In this document: one piece after another, positions 12,702 to 23,508 of the stretch
How the letters are laid out: each line of letters begins with the position of its first letter
How positions within the stretch are numbered: position 1 is the stretch's first letter
Origin: Saccharum officinarum
Taxonomy: Eukaryota > Streptophyta > Magnoliopsida > Poales > Poaceae
Assembly (NCBI GenBank): GCA_020631735.1
Contig: CM036160.1
Coordinates: 117,596,680-117,660,679, forward strand
Reading direction: 5' to 3'
Length of the DNA stretch: 64,000 nt
Position numbers and translations under genes: made by a program
The notes under the pieces: model-generated
Told to the model about the DNA's origin: nothing
What the model saw: only the letters and a program-made list of their open reading frames with translations
Database searches by the model: none

Positions 12702-13475
12702 ATGGCAACGGCACGAGCACTCCGCCTGGTGGTCACGAGGCCGCCGGCCACCACCAGGGACGGCCTCCTGGCCGCCGCGCGCCGCCGCCTCCTGTCCGTC
12801 TCGACGGAAGCCGCGGGCGCGGGCGACCCGGCCGTGCACTCCGGCGACGCTCCGAGCGACGACTACATGGACCGCCCGCCGAGGTCCTCCGGCGCCGAGG
12901 AGGCCACTGGCGCTGGGGGCCGCGTTGGCAAGCACCCGGTGGGAAAAGCGGCGGCGACGCCGGGGCACGCGGAGGCGGCGGCGGAGCGCGTCCCGCCGTT
13001 CGCGCCCTCGGGGAAGAAGCCGCCACTGGCCGGGTCCGAACATGAGCTCGCGGACCCGACGACAGGCGCGATGTTTACGCAGAAGCGGCGGGTGTCCTCC
13101 TCCTCCTCCTCGTCGCGGGAGCGGGCGACGCCCGGCGGCTCCGAGTCCGCGCCGCGCAAGGTGAGGGAGGAGGACAGGGAGTACTACCGGACGCACAAGC
13201 CGTCGCCGCTGGCGGAGGTGGAGTTCGCGGACACGAGGAAGCCCATCACGCGCGCCACCGACGGCAGCGCCACGGACCGGTACGCGGACGTGCCGGGACT
13301 GATGGTGGAGGACACGGTGGACGACTCGCTGGCGCGTGCCGAGGCCATGTTCCGGGAGGCCGCGGCGCGCGGGAACCCCGAGTGGCCGCACTCCCGCGCG
13401 CTCGCCGAGATGCTGGCGCGCCGCGAGCTGGGGAAGGACGCTGCTGGGAGCGGCAAACCCTGCTGGGGCAGCTGA
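12702..13475 (+). CDS. Predicted mitochondrial conserved plant protein, unknown function
   Basis: A single-exon frame of 257 codons with the extreme third-position GC bias of grass genes. Residues 1-35 are rich in Arg, Ala and Leu and poor in acidic residues (several Arg, then RRRLLSVST), as in a mitochondrial presequence. The middle is low complexity (Gly/Ala/Pro, and a Ser run near 131-138). The C-terminal third is more ordered: VEFADTRKPITRAT, then an acidic helix containing EAMFREAA, then PHSRALAEML. This layout resembles an uncharacterised plant family with short conserved C-terminal motifs. I do not know a function. The ATG is the first after a plausible TATA box and 5' leader. The long antisense frame over the same bases is a GC-bias shadow. 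Confidence 0.75.
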   Translation: MATARALRLVVTRPPATTRDGLLAAARRRLLSVSTEAAGAGDPAVHSGDAPSDDYMDRPPRSSGAEEATGAGGRVGKHPVGKAAATPGHAEAAAERVPPFAPSGKKPPLAGSEHELADPTTGAMFTQKRRVSSSSSSSRERATPGGSESAPRKVREEDREYYRTHKPSPLAEVEFADTRKPITRATDGSATDRYADVPGLMVEDTVDDSLARAEAMFREAAARGNPEWPHSRALAEMLARRELGKDAAGSGKPCWGS

Positions 13476-13650
13476 GTTAACAGGGCTCGCGCAGAAGCAG
13501 TGTTTGACGCGCACGTTGTACAGTTGTTTGTGATGGTGAGATAGTGTGTGTGATATATATATCAGCAGCGGTAGACCGGTCGTACCAGTACACAAGTCAC
13601 CGCCCCCCCACCCCCCCAATAGGGCTTTCATCCTTCATCTATCACAAAAG
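13476..13650 (+). other. Probable 3' UTR of the 12.7-kb gene
   Basis: It follows the TGA stop. Its words (TTGACGCGCACGTTGTACA, GATATATATATCAGCAGCGG, GCTTTCATCC-TTCATCTA and CACAAAAGTTTA) recur in the same order at about 36262-36390, so a diverged copy of this UTR lies 23 kb away. A C-rich tract sits at 13602-13618. The poly(A) site was not determined. Confidence 0.5.
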
Positions 13651-13659
13651 TTTACATTT

Positions 13660-15060
13660 CAACTAAAAGTATTACAAAACTTTTCTAATTATGACAAATT
13701 TTATTTTAACCTTAATTAACTTTGAACGAGTGTTCGGCCGATTTCCTTTCCTAACTTACTAGAAATCTGCGCGGCTTTGCCGCGCATGGCCATTGGTATT
13801 TTTTAAGTGTTGTTGAATATTTTGCTTTTGTTATTAAAATGGAACTTTTTTTGGTGGAGAGAGAAGGGGTAAAAGTATTTAATAAGGAGGGAGTAGCATA
13901 AGTAGCCGGAGAGCTGATGTAATTATGAGATGAGTAGAATTCGACCTCGAATTATGAGGAGTTTTGAACAATTTGATTTTCTATTTTTTTTATTTATTTG
14001 AATTTCATTTTTCCCATTAAAAACATAGGCAAAAGGTACAGTAATAATTTTGTGCTAAAATATGTTATATTATGGATCCATTGCATATATCTATTCATGA
14101 GTATTCTGAAACGATTGGTCGCGGCAACGCCACGTACGGCGAGTGTGTGGACCGTTTGCAGCGTTTGATACACTCTTTTTCTGTAGGAGTTGTTTTATCG
14201 AGTGTAGTAGGATAAGTATTTATTTTAGTAATATATCGTTGTATTATAGTTGATGCAGAATTTATTTCATGCGTAGAGCAATAATAGTGGTGTGCAAGGT
14301 AGATGCACATTTTTTTAAGCAATATAGGTAATATGTGTAAGCTACCGTAAAAATTTCATAGCAATTTGAATGAACAAACTAACTGTATTGATTATTTATC
14401 GAAAACTGTAGAGAAAACTAGATCCACATTAATAGCAAAAAAAATTACACTAAAACTTGTGATGTTATGTGTTTACAGTGAAGTGCTAGTTGTGTGTAAT
14501 CCAACAAACTTGGTTTGATATTTATTTTTATTTTTATTTGTTTTATTATGTTGTTTACAAAATTACAAACGTTTTAGATAAATAATAAATTCGCATGGAA
14601 ATAGGAAGGCGTCTTTGGGCTGAATATCTACTGCTTAATTATTCAATAAAGAAAATAAAAGTAGACACATCTAGAATTTAAGTGGGAACCAAATAATAGA
14701 TCAAGGGTATGATTATGTTGGGTTTTGTTTTAGATGATTTATGGTGCAAGAATTTCGAGATTCGGATTTAAAACGAGCGAGATATGAATTATTAAGGTTT
14801 ACCGACTATTCACAGGTGAATAAAGCATAGAAATTATTTATAAAAGTTGTAACTAATGAAAATGAGTGGCAATTATGTAGGTATGCTCTAGAGCTACTCT
14901 AGTGTATTTAGAAATCTTCTAGGAATTTTTGTGTAATTAAAAACTTACCTTTTGATCTATTGTGTACGTTTTCGTGTGCACCTAGCGTTTCTCCCTGGGC
15001 TGACGCGTGGGTCGAGCCAGGGGTCAGAGCTGACCATCACGTGCTGATGGACACAAACAC
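13660..15060. other. AT-rich intergenic DNA
   Basis: A motif at 13755 (TTACTAGAAATCTGCGCGG) resembles the dispersed ACTAG...GCCCGTGC words elsewhere. Otherwise I see no gene, RNA or clear element termini. Confidence 0.4.
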
Positions 15061-15066
15061 CGATCT

Positions 15067-15406
15067 GGTGGACTCCCCTCGTCTCTCTTTATTTCTTGTG
15101 CACCGGTTCTATAGAGAAGAAAAGGGAGGGAAAGTGATGGCTGTGCTGCTGTTGGCTGCAGGGACGTGGTCTGGCGCTCGGCATTGGTCCCGGTCACTCG
15201 GTCACAGGGCCAAGGCTCATCTGCTTCTCCCGTCACGGTGGACTCCCCTCGTCTCTCTTTATTTCTTGTGCACCGGTTCTATAGAGAAGAAAAGGGAGGG
15301 AAAGTGATGGCTGTGCTGCTGTTGGCTGCAGGGACGTGGTCTGGCGCTCGGCATTGGTCCCGGTCGCTCGGTCACAGGGCCAAGGCTCATCTGCTTCTCC
15401 CGTCAC
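15067..15406. repeat. 170-bp tandem duplication (two copies)
   Basis: Two head-to-tail copies, offset exactly 170 bp (15067-15236 and 15237-15406). The only difference I see is A/G in CGGTC(A/G)CTCGG. This near-identity implies a very recent duplication. Short open frames run through both copies in the same register but match nothing known. Confidence 0.9.
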
Positions 15407-15409
15407 GGT

Positions 15410-16090
15410 CAAAACAAATGCAAGCAAGAGAGAGAGGGAGAACGGAGAGAAAGGAAGAGGAGGGAGAGAGGAAGCAAGGCAGAGGAGGACGACGCGGAGA
15501 CGCAGAGCGCCGGCGTGCTGGTCGCCTCCCCTCTGTGCTTGCCGTCAGAGAGAGGGAAGAGGGAGAAAGAGAGAGGGAAGGGTAGGGCGCTGGTGGAAGT
15601 TGGGCTTCGGCGGCGGCGTTCCTTGGTCGGGTCACGGCGAGGTTGACAGGGGGTCGGCCTCGGTGCCTGCCGGGAACGGAGCTGCGAGCAGAGCAGAGCG
15701 GTGCTCAGCGAGGAGCAGCGCAGGGGCGCGACCGGCGGCGTCGATCTCCGACGAGAGGTGCAGCGGCTGGCGATGGTTCCGGGTTCCGGCGACGTCGTCC
15801 AACGTGGCGGCAGGGGCGCGGTGCTCCTGCGCTTGGTCTCGGCGGCGGCGGCTTCGACAGTTCGTGGCTACGGCGAGCGTGGCCCATTTTGAAGCTCTGG
15901 ACTGCGGGTTGATTTCTGTGAAGTTCGAGGACTCTTTTGCAAAAAATCATGTGAGGAGGACTGGAGTGCGGGTTGATTCTTGTAAAGTTTGAGGGCTTTT
16001 TTGAAAAAATACCGAGACTGGCACCATCTGGGTCATCCGTCTGGCCGATCGGACGGCTGGGAAAAGCCGGTGACATGGCCACGCTGGCTG
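15410..16090. other. GC-rich block, possible captured sequence
   Basis: AG-rich then GC-rich sequence with overlapping frames on both strands (for example 15336-15992 plus) and no recognised domain. Near 15898-16015 a 60-bp unit (GCGGGTTGATTtCTgTgAAGTT...TTTTGCAAAAAA) is imperfectly duplicated. It looks like transposon cargo or a repeat-associated GC island rather than a gene. Confidence 0.3.
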
Positions 16091-16204
16091 CCCCTCTTTT
16101 GGTGCATGAATCGTAGTAAGAGATTTAACGAACAACACGCAAACAAACGTGGTAACGTGATATAACAACTTATGAAAACGCGATATTGCCATCAATCTTT
16201 TGCA

Positions 16205-16474
16205 CTTTCTCCGTATCAAATAAATGCACATCTTGCTCGAGTTATTTTTTTAGCTTTTCGTGAAGTTAATTTTTTTAGTTTGACTAGAAATATAAAAAAT
16301 GATATATAATAATATCAACATTTATATTATAAATAAGTTCTTTATGAAAGTATACTCATGTCTAATTTAAATGATACTATTATACATCATAAATATTAAT
16401 ATATTTTTATATAATTTAGATTAAATTTTAAGAAATTTGACTTCTCTGTGTGTTTATTTTGGAACAAAGAAGTA
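16205..16474. mobile_element. Stowaway-type MITE
   Basis: The left end CTTTCTCCGTATCAAATAAA and the right end TTTATTTTGGAACAAAGAAGTA are imperfect inverted repeats. The AT-rich interior includes ATCATAAATATTAATAT, also seen in the MITEs at 47018 and 53958. Non-coding. Confidence 0.6.
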
Positions 16475-16679
16475 CCCCTTTTCACACTTGGTACAAACCA
16501 TTTTATTATTAAGTGTGAAAACAAACAAGACTAACTGTTGTATAGCTTAGCTCTTATAACTTAACTTATAGCCAAGCACTTGGCTCTATTATTGATCTTG
16601 GTCTTAGCGTTTTCAACCGTTACAATGGTCCATCTAACTATCAGTTGGTTCCATCTGTGATGCTGCATCCCAGCCGTTA

Positions 16680-18251
16680 GATCAGGGGGGGCAGAGATAC
16701 CTATGGCCCGGTGGGTCATACCCGACGTGGTGCAAGGTCCAGGATTCAACAGCTCGGACAGAGGCGTCAAAGGATCCTGAGGACGGGTAGGAGACGTGGT
16801 CGCGACGGCAATAGATGTGGCGGCGTGGGCAGGAGGCGGCGCAGCGAGGGGCGCCAGAGGGGACGACGAGCTCGCGGAAGATGAAGGTGACTGCCAACTG
16901 TGGGCTGACATGGTCTCCGTGGCGACCGAATCGCGGTACATGGCTTTTTTTGCTCCAACTTTGTTCTTCTTTTTGTGTTGTGGCGGTTGCAGGGATGATT
17001 CTACTCTTGCCATAGGAGTTGAAGAGGAGGTCGGCGCAACGGCTCCAGCTGCTAAAAGAGGCAGGCCCTTCCTGCCAAGAGTTTGAAACTCTTTGATAGC
17101 GGGCTTGCGATCTAGAGGCCAAAGAAGTGATGTCTGAGCATCGGTGTGCCATGGAGGTGGACAGGCTGGAGGCGGAGAAGAAACAACTCCAGGCCGAAAA
17201 GGACCAGCTCCACTTCTCCAGGCCACACTGCTGGAGGCGCAGAAAAGCCTTCAAGAGGTCACGGAAGGTGATCCCTCCACCTTCTCTGCTTTGTGGCTGA
17301 TCCACGTAGTTTGGCAACCGATGCCTTTTTTGCTTGTTGCAGCCAAGGGGCTCCTAGACCAGGAGGCCGTTCTATCCCACCAAGTAGTTAAGGGCTTGGA
17401 GGAGGCTGAGCTGAGGGCTCCGACCGTGGAAGAGAAGGTGATACAGGAGCTGAAAGGTAACTCACCATCTTGTTTCCATCATGTCTTTGGAGCTCACTAG
17501 TGCGTATTTGGTGTCGTGGCATGTCTCCACAGACTACCGCACGCGGTCACAGGCTCAGTACAAGGAGGATGTCATTGTGAAAGCTACAAGTTGAAAGCTA
17601 CATCATAGCATAAGATCGTGAAGCCTCGGATGCCATTGAGAGGATCAATCAAACATTGGCATTTCCTAATCTTGGTGAAGGAGAGTATTATTTCCATTTG
17701 CCAGGTAAAAGAAGAGTTAGATATGTTATTGGGTTCCGGAAGTTTTGTGTCCCTAAAAGGAGTGGAGTCCACATTTGGTCTACACAATACCGGTGACAAG
17801 GGTCAAAGCACTCAGAGTTGCTTTCATTATCAATTGTATCTTAAAGAACCTGAACTAGAAGATGACAAATCCCCTGCACCATTGCCAGCACCAGAAGACC
17901 ATAACTATAATAACCTTCAACGAGGAATAAATCCCAAGCTCCCAGGCCATCAAGCACTGTTCAGCACAGTAGATGACGCCATATGTGCACTGTTCATGAC
18001 TGTAGCTGACTTTTTTTGCTCTGCTAAATTTTTTCGCACACACAAAAAGCCGGCGTAGCGGAGCGTGCCCCCATGTGCTAGTATATTATCAAGACAAAGT
18101 GCTTCAATCACGCAGCAAGCAGGCAACATCTGTAGCTTTAGCCACCTACAACCGCAACAAGGTTATCCAAACGGGTTGTAAAGTGATAAGTGATGTTGAG
18201 CAACACATGGCTCAACCTTCCTCGATTGTCATTTTACTGAGGGGGGCTGAA
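16680..18251. mobile_element. Degenerate gypsy-like internal sequence
   Basis: On the plus strand near 17150-17270 a frame with LEAEKKQLQAEKDQL encodes a coiled coil of the kind found in grass 'putative gypsy-type transposon' proteins. GC-rich Ala/Gly/Pro frames precede it. A second open stretch (17618-18058) encodes 146 residues of unknown nature. A purine run, GAGGGGGGC, ends at 18247, and TGAACCACC (split by the LTR insertion at 18252 and resuming at 34998) could be a PPT and LTR start. The class assignment is tentative. Confidence 0.35.
18247..18251. repeat. TSD (CTGAA) of LTR copy B, left
   Basis: CTGAA immediately precedes TGTAACATCCC and is found again at 34993-34997 directly after the last recognisable base of the same LTR. 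Confidence 0.5.
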
Positions 18252-21200
18252 TGTAACATCCCAGATGTTAAGAAATAATTAAAATGTGATAATGATGCAT
18301 CATCAAGCATAAGTATCAAGTATTATGCCATAAATGCATTCATATTGCAATAATAGTTATCATATGTTGCATATGTAATATTGCCATATGACATGTTTCA
18401 TATGTTTCTTTGTCATGTTCACATATTGCAAATCTGGTATTTTAGTTAATCCCATGAAATGATGGCATGTTGATACATTAGGTTCTTTATGAATTTATAT
18501 ATGAGAATTGGTTTACACAATTAAAGTTTTGTTTAAAATGGAGCTTCAAGTTTGAGTTTAATTTTGGAATCCAAAACTTGTCGCAAGTTTTCCGAGTCGA
18601 ATTTGAATTTAAAAGTGGGGATTTATTAAAAGATTTTTAAAAGTCAAATTGGTCAACCAAGAGTGGAATTTGGTCAAACATGTGATGTTTGACTCAATGA
18701 TGGCCTTTGATGATGGTTTGATCACTAAATAATCACCAATTAATAGAGTATCAAGTTTCCAATTTAAAATCTTTTCGAAAAGCCTAAAAAGCAAAACCCT
18801 GATTTTACCCCTTTTGAAATAATTCAAAATCTAAGCAAAATTTGGGAAAAAGTTCAAAACCAAGTTTGTAGAACTTTTCAAGGGCTACAACTTTGGCGTT
18901 TTGAGTTTTCAAAGTTTTAGTGTAAATTGTCGAGCAATTTTGAAAATAAGCAAATTTCAGATTTAACTCATTTTTGTCCCCAAACTAAAACTTCAAAATG
19001 GAGGCAGAATTTGAAAATGTTTTGAACAGAAAAGTTGTAGGTCTTGTCTAGATGTACAACTTTGGTGTTTGGAGATTTTGAAGTTTCAATATGAAATTCA
19101 AAGTAATTTCTAAATTACCAAATTTCCAAAATGTGTCCCCTTTTGAATTTAAACTCAAATTTCAAAATCCAGTTCGAATTTGAAAAAGTATTCAATACCA
19201 AACTTGTAGAGCTTGAAATTCTGAAGATTTAATATCTTGGGAATTTTTCAAGTTGTTACATGAATTTGCAAGTAATTTGAGAAAAACAGTTTGAAATTCA
19301 AAATTTGGGGGGGGGGAGAGGCAGCTACAGTGCGCACCAATGGCAGCCGGCCACCGCGCGGTATGGGCGCCGGCGAGCCGCCGTGGCCGTCCAGACCCTT
19401 CGCGCGCGACCGGGAGCGCCAGCGCGACGTCGCGCGTCTTCCAGAGGCTAGCTCCGCGACCGTTGCCTATAAATATGTCGAGGTCGCCGTCGTCTTCTTT
19501 CTTTCTCTGTTTTCGCCACCGCCGCCGCCACTAGCTCCGCCGCTCGCCGCTGCCGTCGTCAAGCCTCCTTCGGCCACGCTAATTGCACCAGCAAGACCGC
19601 CTCGCTCCCGTGCATCTCCCAGGCCATTCACCTCCACCTCTACCGCCCGTATCGCGCGGATAGCCACCGTCTTCCTCGCGCCCGGTCGGACTTCACCGCC
19701 ACCGCCGCCCTCACGTGGCCAGGCCACTCCAGCCTCTCCCAGTCGCCACCAAGAGCACCAGCGTGATCACTGTGAGCCACCGATGCTTTCTACGCCTTTA
19801 GTTTAATCGCTACTTGCTTGGAGACGCGTTTTCGCGGCTCACCGTCGGCCACGGTCCGCCACCATCGTCGGTGAAGGGTCACCGGAGCTCGAGCTGAGCT
19901 GTAGGCTAGTGCCATGGATTCGTAAGAAGGTGTAGAACATTGTGGTAGTGTTGGTTGGTCGACCGAGGTCTTGACCACCGGCCAGTCACTTCACGGGCGG
20001 AGTTGAGAGCGCGGGAGAGAGCGAGGGGGGCGGAGGTGAGGGATGACAGGCGAGGCCGGGCTGTCAGTGAGAGAGAGGGAGAGAGAGCCGCGCGCGGGGC
20101 GCGGGCGTTGCTGGGCCGCGCTGCTGGGCCGCGCGGGCGAGTGCGGGCGCGAGCGCGCGGGCGCGTGCTGCTGGGCCGCTCGATTGGGCCAGACCGGAGG
20201 GAGAGAAGGGAATCGGCCCGGTTCGGTTTTTCTTTTTTTTTCAAAATTTTGAATAGTAATGCTATTTGTTTATTTCCTTAAAAATTGTGTAGAGCTCCAA
20301 AATTCATGAAAATTTTTGTGTGAGCTTCTCAATGTGTAAACTACCTAGGAAAAATGTTAAATGCTAAATTTGAGTATTTTGTGCAGTAGATTTAATTAGT
20401 TCAATTAAATATTAAATGCAACTTCCAGGAATTTTAGTAATTAAAATATTAATCCAAAAATCATGAAATTTATTTTAACACTGTTTTAGGCCTTGATTAA
20501 TCTTTATAAAAAGTTTAAGCTCATTTAGATGAATTATGATTTATTATTAATTATGCCCTAATTAATTAAATGTTTAAATAATTGTTAATTGATAACTTTA
20601 AGTGTTGTGTGCCTTTTTGATTGAGTGATGACCTTAGGTCATTAATTCTTAATGATCTTTGGCACCTTTAATTAATTATTTGAGTTTATGATTAACTTAT
20701 TTATTAAAGAATTATTGATATGTGAGTAATGTAATTAGCATATGTCATTAGTAGTTAATAACTTACTTATGTTAATACTTAGTGGTCTTATGGTAGAATT
20801 ACTTGTTATTAGATGCAACCTCTTGGGTAAAAACAAAGTTATGGTTAGTTAACCTTTAAATTAACCTTGTTAGCTTGTAACTGTACCGCGAAGGAAAGCT
20901 GTACTCAAGTAGATAACTAATGGTTATCCTTTCTAAATGTCTCTTGTATGCTATGCTTTATTCATCATCATGCGTCATGCATCATGGCATGCATTTCATC
21001 ATATTAAGCATCGCATTATTTTTATTACGTGTAGTTTATACGAGAGTGTTTTGGATTGTGTCGATCAAGCTTCGGAGAAGGTGATCCACCCATGGTGTTG
21101 GTGTCAAACTTGACTTCTACGAGAACTATCCACCGCTACAACGCAGGCAAGCCTCGGTGTATTTAAACCCTACCTTGAGTTTTACAAATCTTTATTATTT

Positions 21201-22098
21201 ATATTATGGTTTGTTGCATTAAGTAATTAGGAGTTGAGTGATAACCCAATTGCTGCATTATCATCCTTGATTATTGTGATATCACCTTGATAACTGTTTT
21301 ACTGAAAATGCGTAGTATGTTTCGCTATGCTTATGAGTTAAGCTTTTAAATGAAATGTTTACATGACCATGACGACATACTTAATGAATATTGAAATATG
21401 ATAATGAACTTGAAAGATCGGGCGGGTGGTTTGGCCACTGCTAACATGCATTGGGAAAGGAGTCTCAATGTAGTGTTTTCGCCTTGTTAGTTAAGGACCG
21501 TCCGTTGTAGGCCTGCTTGTGTTTCGAGACTTTGCAACTAGCCTCATGCCTTGGGTAAGCCCAAAATGTTGGTGATTCCATTATGAGAACGTCTAACCTC
21601 GCACTAGGAGTGGAGAGATGGCGGGAGTAGCATGTACCCTCGGGGCTAGAGTCAGGCCGGGTTCAAGGAGTACTGTACTCTCGGGTGGCGATGGACACGT
21701 TTTAGTTTTGGGAGATCTAAATGAAGGTTGATATATGCAAGATTCGGTTCTACATATGTCATGAGGTTAAGGATCCCCAGCTGGGTATAATTGGTTCGAA
21801 TCGTCGTTTCTCCTCGGTTATGGAGACTTGATCACCTGACTTGCATCGTAGTTAAGAACTGGAATTGAAAGAAAGAATGAGAAAGGTTTTGATGATAATT
21901 ACTTTGATCTAGATTAGGATCACCTAGAATTGCTTAATGAACCATCAATGGTAAAAGTAAAATATTGAAGGTAAGGACTTACTTTAGTAAGCTTTTCTGC
22001 AAAAGAAAATTTTGATTCTGGAATACCCGTACCTTAATTCCCTAAAGCTAGCATGCCCTTGGAATCTTTTCTTTAGTCGGGTAAGTCTTGTTGAGTAC
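18252..22098 (+). mobile_element. 4.25-kb LTR copy B, left segment
   Basis: It begins TGTAACATCCCAGATG and is collinear with copy A (3668 to about 7486), with many identical blocks, for example the stretch around 20805-20900 against 6220-6315. A GC-rich island (about 19310-20222) occupies the same position as in copy A but is much more diverged than the surrounding sequence. The LTR is cut at 22098 by the Tat element and resumes at 34570. Confidence 0.8.
22094..22098. repeat. TSD (AGTAC) of the Tat element, left
   Basis: AGTAC immediately before TGTTGATG, repeated at 34565-34569. Copy A shows the uninterrupted target at about 7480. Confidence 0.95.
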
Positions 22099-22914
22099 TG
22101 TTGATGCAAAAGTAGATCTGCAAACACAAAGGGCTAATACCCGAAATCGATATCCAAAGCGTGCCAGTCGATTTGACCTGTTAATCGACAAGGATGAAGA
22201 TACGAGCACTTTGGTCCTGACAACAGCGATACGCCCGGAAGTCACGGCCAAGAGGTACTCACGCGGAATTCGAGTATCGTCGAAGATTGCACTGGAGCAA
22301 TGCAACTCGCCATATCGATGAGAACTCATAAAAAAGGAAAAGTATGCAAATTGACGAAGTCGCCGAAAAGTAAATAGATGTAAATAAGAGTAAAAGCTGG
22401 TTTTTGATATTGATTGATTCTTACATTGCCCTTCACTCTATATTTATATCCTGATCTACAGAAACGTAATCAAATACAACTAGGACACTAAATCCAAATC
22501 TAAGAAAACACATGACTCTGATACAACTCAGACTCTAATAAACATAGAAAAGGAAATTAATTCCTATCTTATTCCCTAGTCCGCCTCAACTACGATGGAA
22601 TCCCCATCGACCTCCTTTCCATCGGCACACTCCCTGTTTCATCGGCAGCAGCCTTCAAGTTTTCTTTCATCGGCACACTTCCTGTTTCATCGGCAGCAGC
22701 CTTCAAGTTTTCTTTCATCGGCATCGACAATAATATCCTTAACCTTATCAGCAACACTTTAATTTGAATTAACTTCTCCATACACCGCCACCACTCATAG
22801 GCAACCCTCTTTACAAGCTAACTTTCATCGGCTATCGGCCTACATAGTAATTTTTTCTTCTGTTGATTAGCCCCTTCTGACCATCTTGACACGTGCCAAA
22901 AAACGATGTCAACA
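22099..22914 (-). repeat. 3' LTR of the Tat element (816 bp)
   Basis: It is read on the minus strand from TGTTGACATCG to GCATCAACA. It differs from the other LTR by an extra 10-bp repeat (GTAAATAGAT), one further base and about 26 substitutions. Inside, a 58-bp unit containing CATCGGCAGCAGCC and CATCGGCACAC is tandemly repeated. Confidence 0.95.
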
Positions 22915-22926
22915 CATGCCCCCCAA
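22915..22926 (-). promoter_or_regulatory. Polypurine tract of the Tat element
   Basis: On the minus strand ATTGGGGGGCATG directly precedes the 3' LTR start TGTTGA. A G-run at this spot is the plus-strand priming site of LTR retrotransposons. Confidence 0.75.
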
Positions 22927-23340
22927 TTTCGGAGTATAAGATATTGATGCTCCGAAATTTACTCCAGATAATGCTTGCTTTTACCTATTTTTCTCAAAGC
23001 ATTCTCCAAGCATAACATAATCTGTTACTGAATCTAATCAATCTAGCTCTGATTCATGCATCTCAGTAAATATCGCACAATTTTCAACTATTCTTGCCCC
23101 AATTATAGTTGAAATACCGAAATAACAACCCATCTGCAAGATCTTAACATAACAACGCCACCATTTTAGAACCAAAAGATCCTGTACCAAGATCTCTTCC
23201 AAGTCATGATTACTTGCCATCAAATCTTCTGTACAATCCCTTGATTGTTGTGCGAACAGTTACCATATCCATCTAAACCACCTCGACCTACACGCGCGCG
23301 GCATAGAGATAAGTCAAGAATACCCCTACTCCAAGCGGCC

Positions 23341-23348
23341 TATAAATA
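23341..23348 (+). promoter_or_regulatory. TATA box of the antisense PMD gene
   Basis: TATAAATA in a CCTATAAATAG context, about 168 bp upstream of the first ATG (23509). It is followed by a pyrimidine-rich leader (TCTTCTACCC, TTCTCTCTCC). It indicates an internal promoter reading opposite to gag-pol. Confidence 0.65.
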
Positions 23349-23508
23349 GATTTCTCCGGAACGCTCGTCTTCTACCCTCAGACTTCGACCTTTAGCATTC
23401 TCTCTCCGGCGGCGACCCTGACGAACAACCGCGCGATCTCAACCAACAAGAGCTCCTTCCAGCGTCAACTTCAAGTCTCCAGCTTGCGCTCTCATCCTTC
23501 TCAAAGCA

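Noticed and set aside
12687..13631. 314-codon minus-strand frame opposite the 12.7-kb gene
   Set aside because: It is a shadow frame caused by GC-rich third positions of the plus-strand gene. The plus frame has a TATA box, a presequence and ordered C-terminal motifs.
15336..15992. 218-codon plus-strand frame
   Set aside because: It begins inside the 170-bp tandem duplication, is AG/GC low complexity, and has competing frames on both strands.
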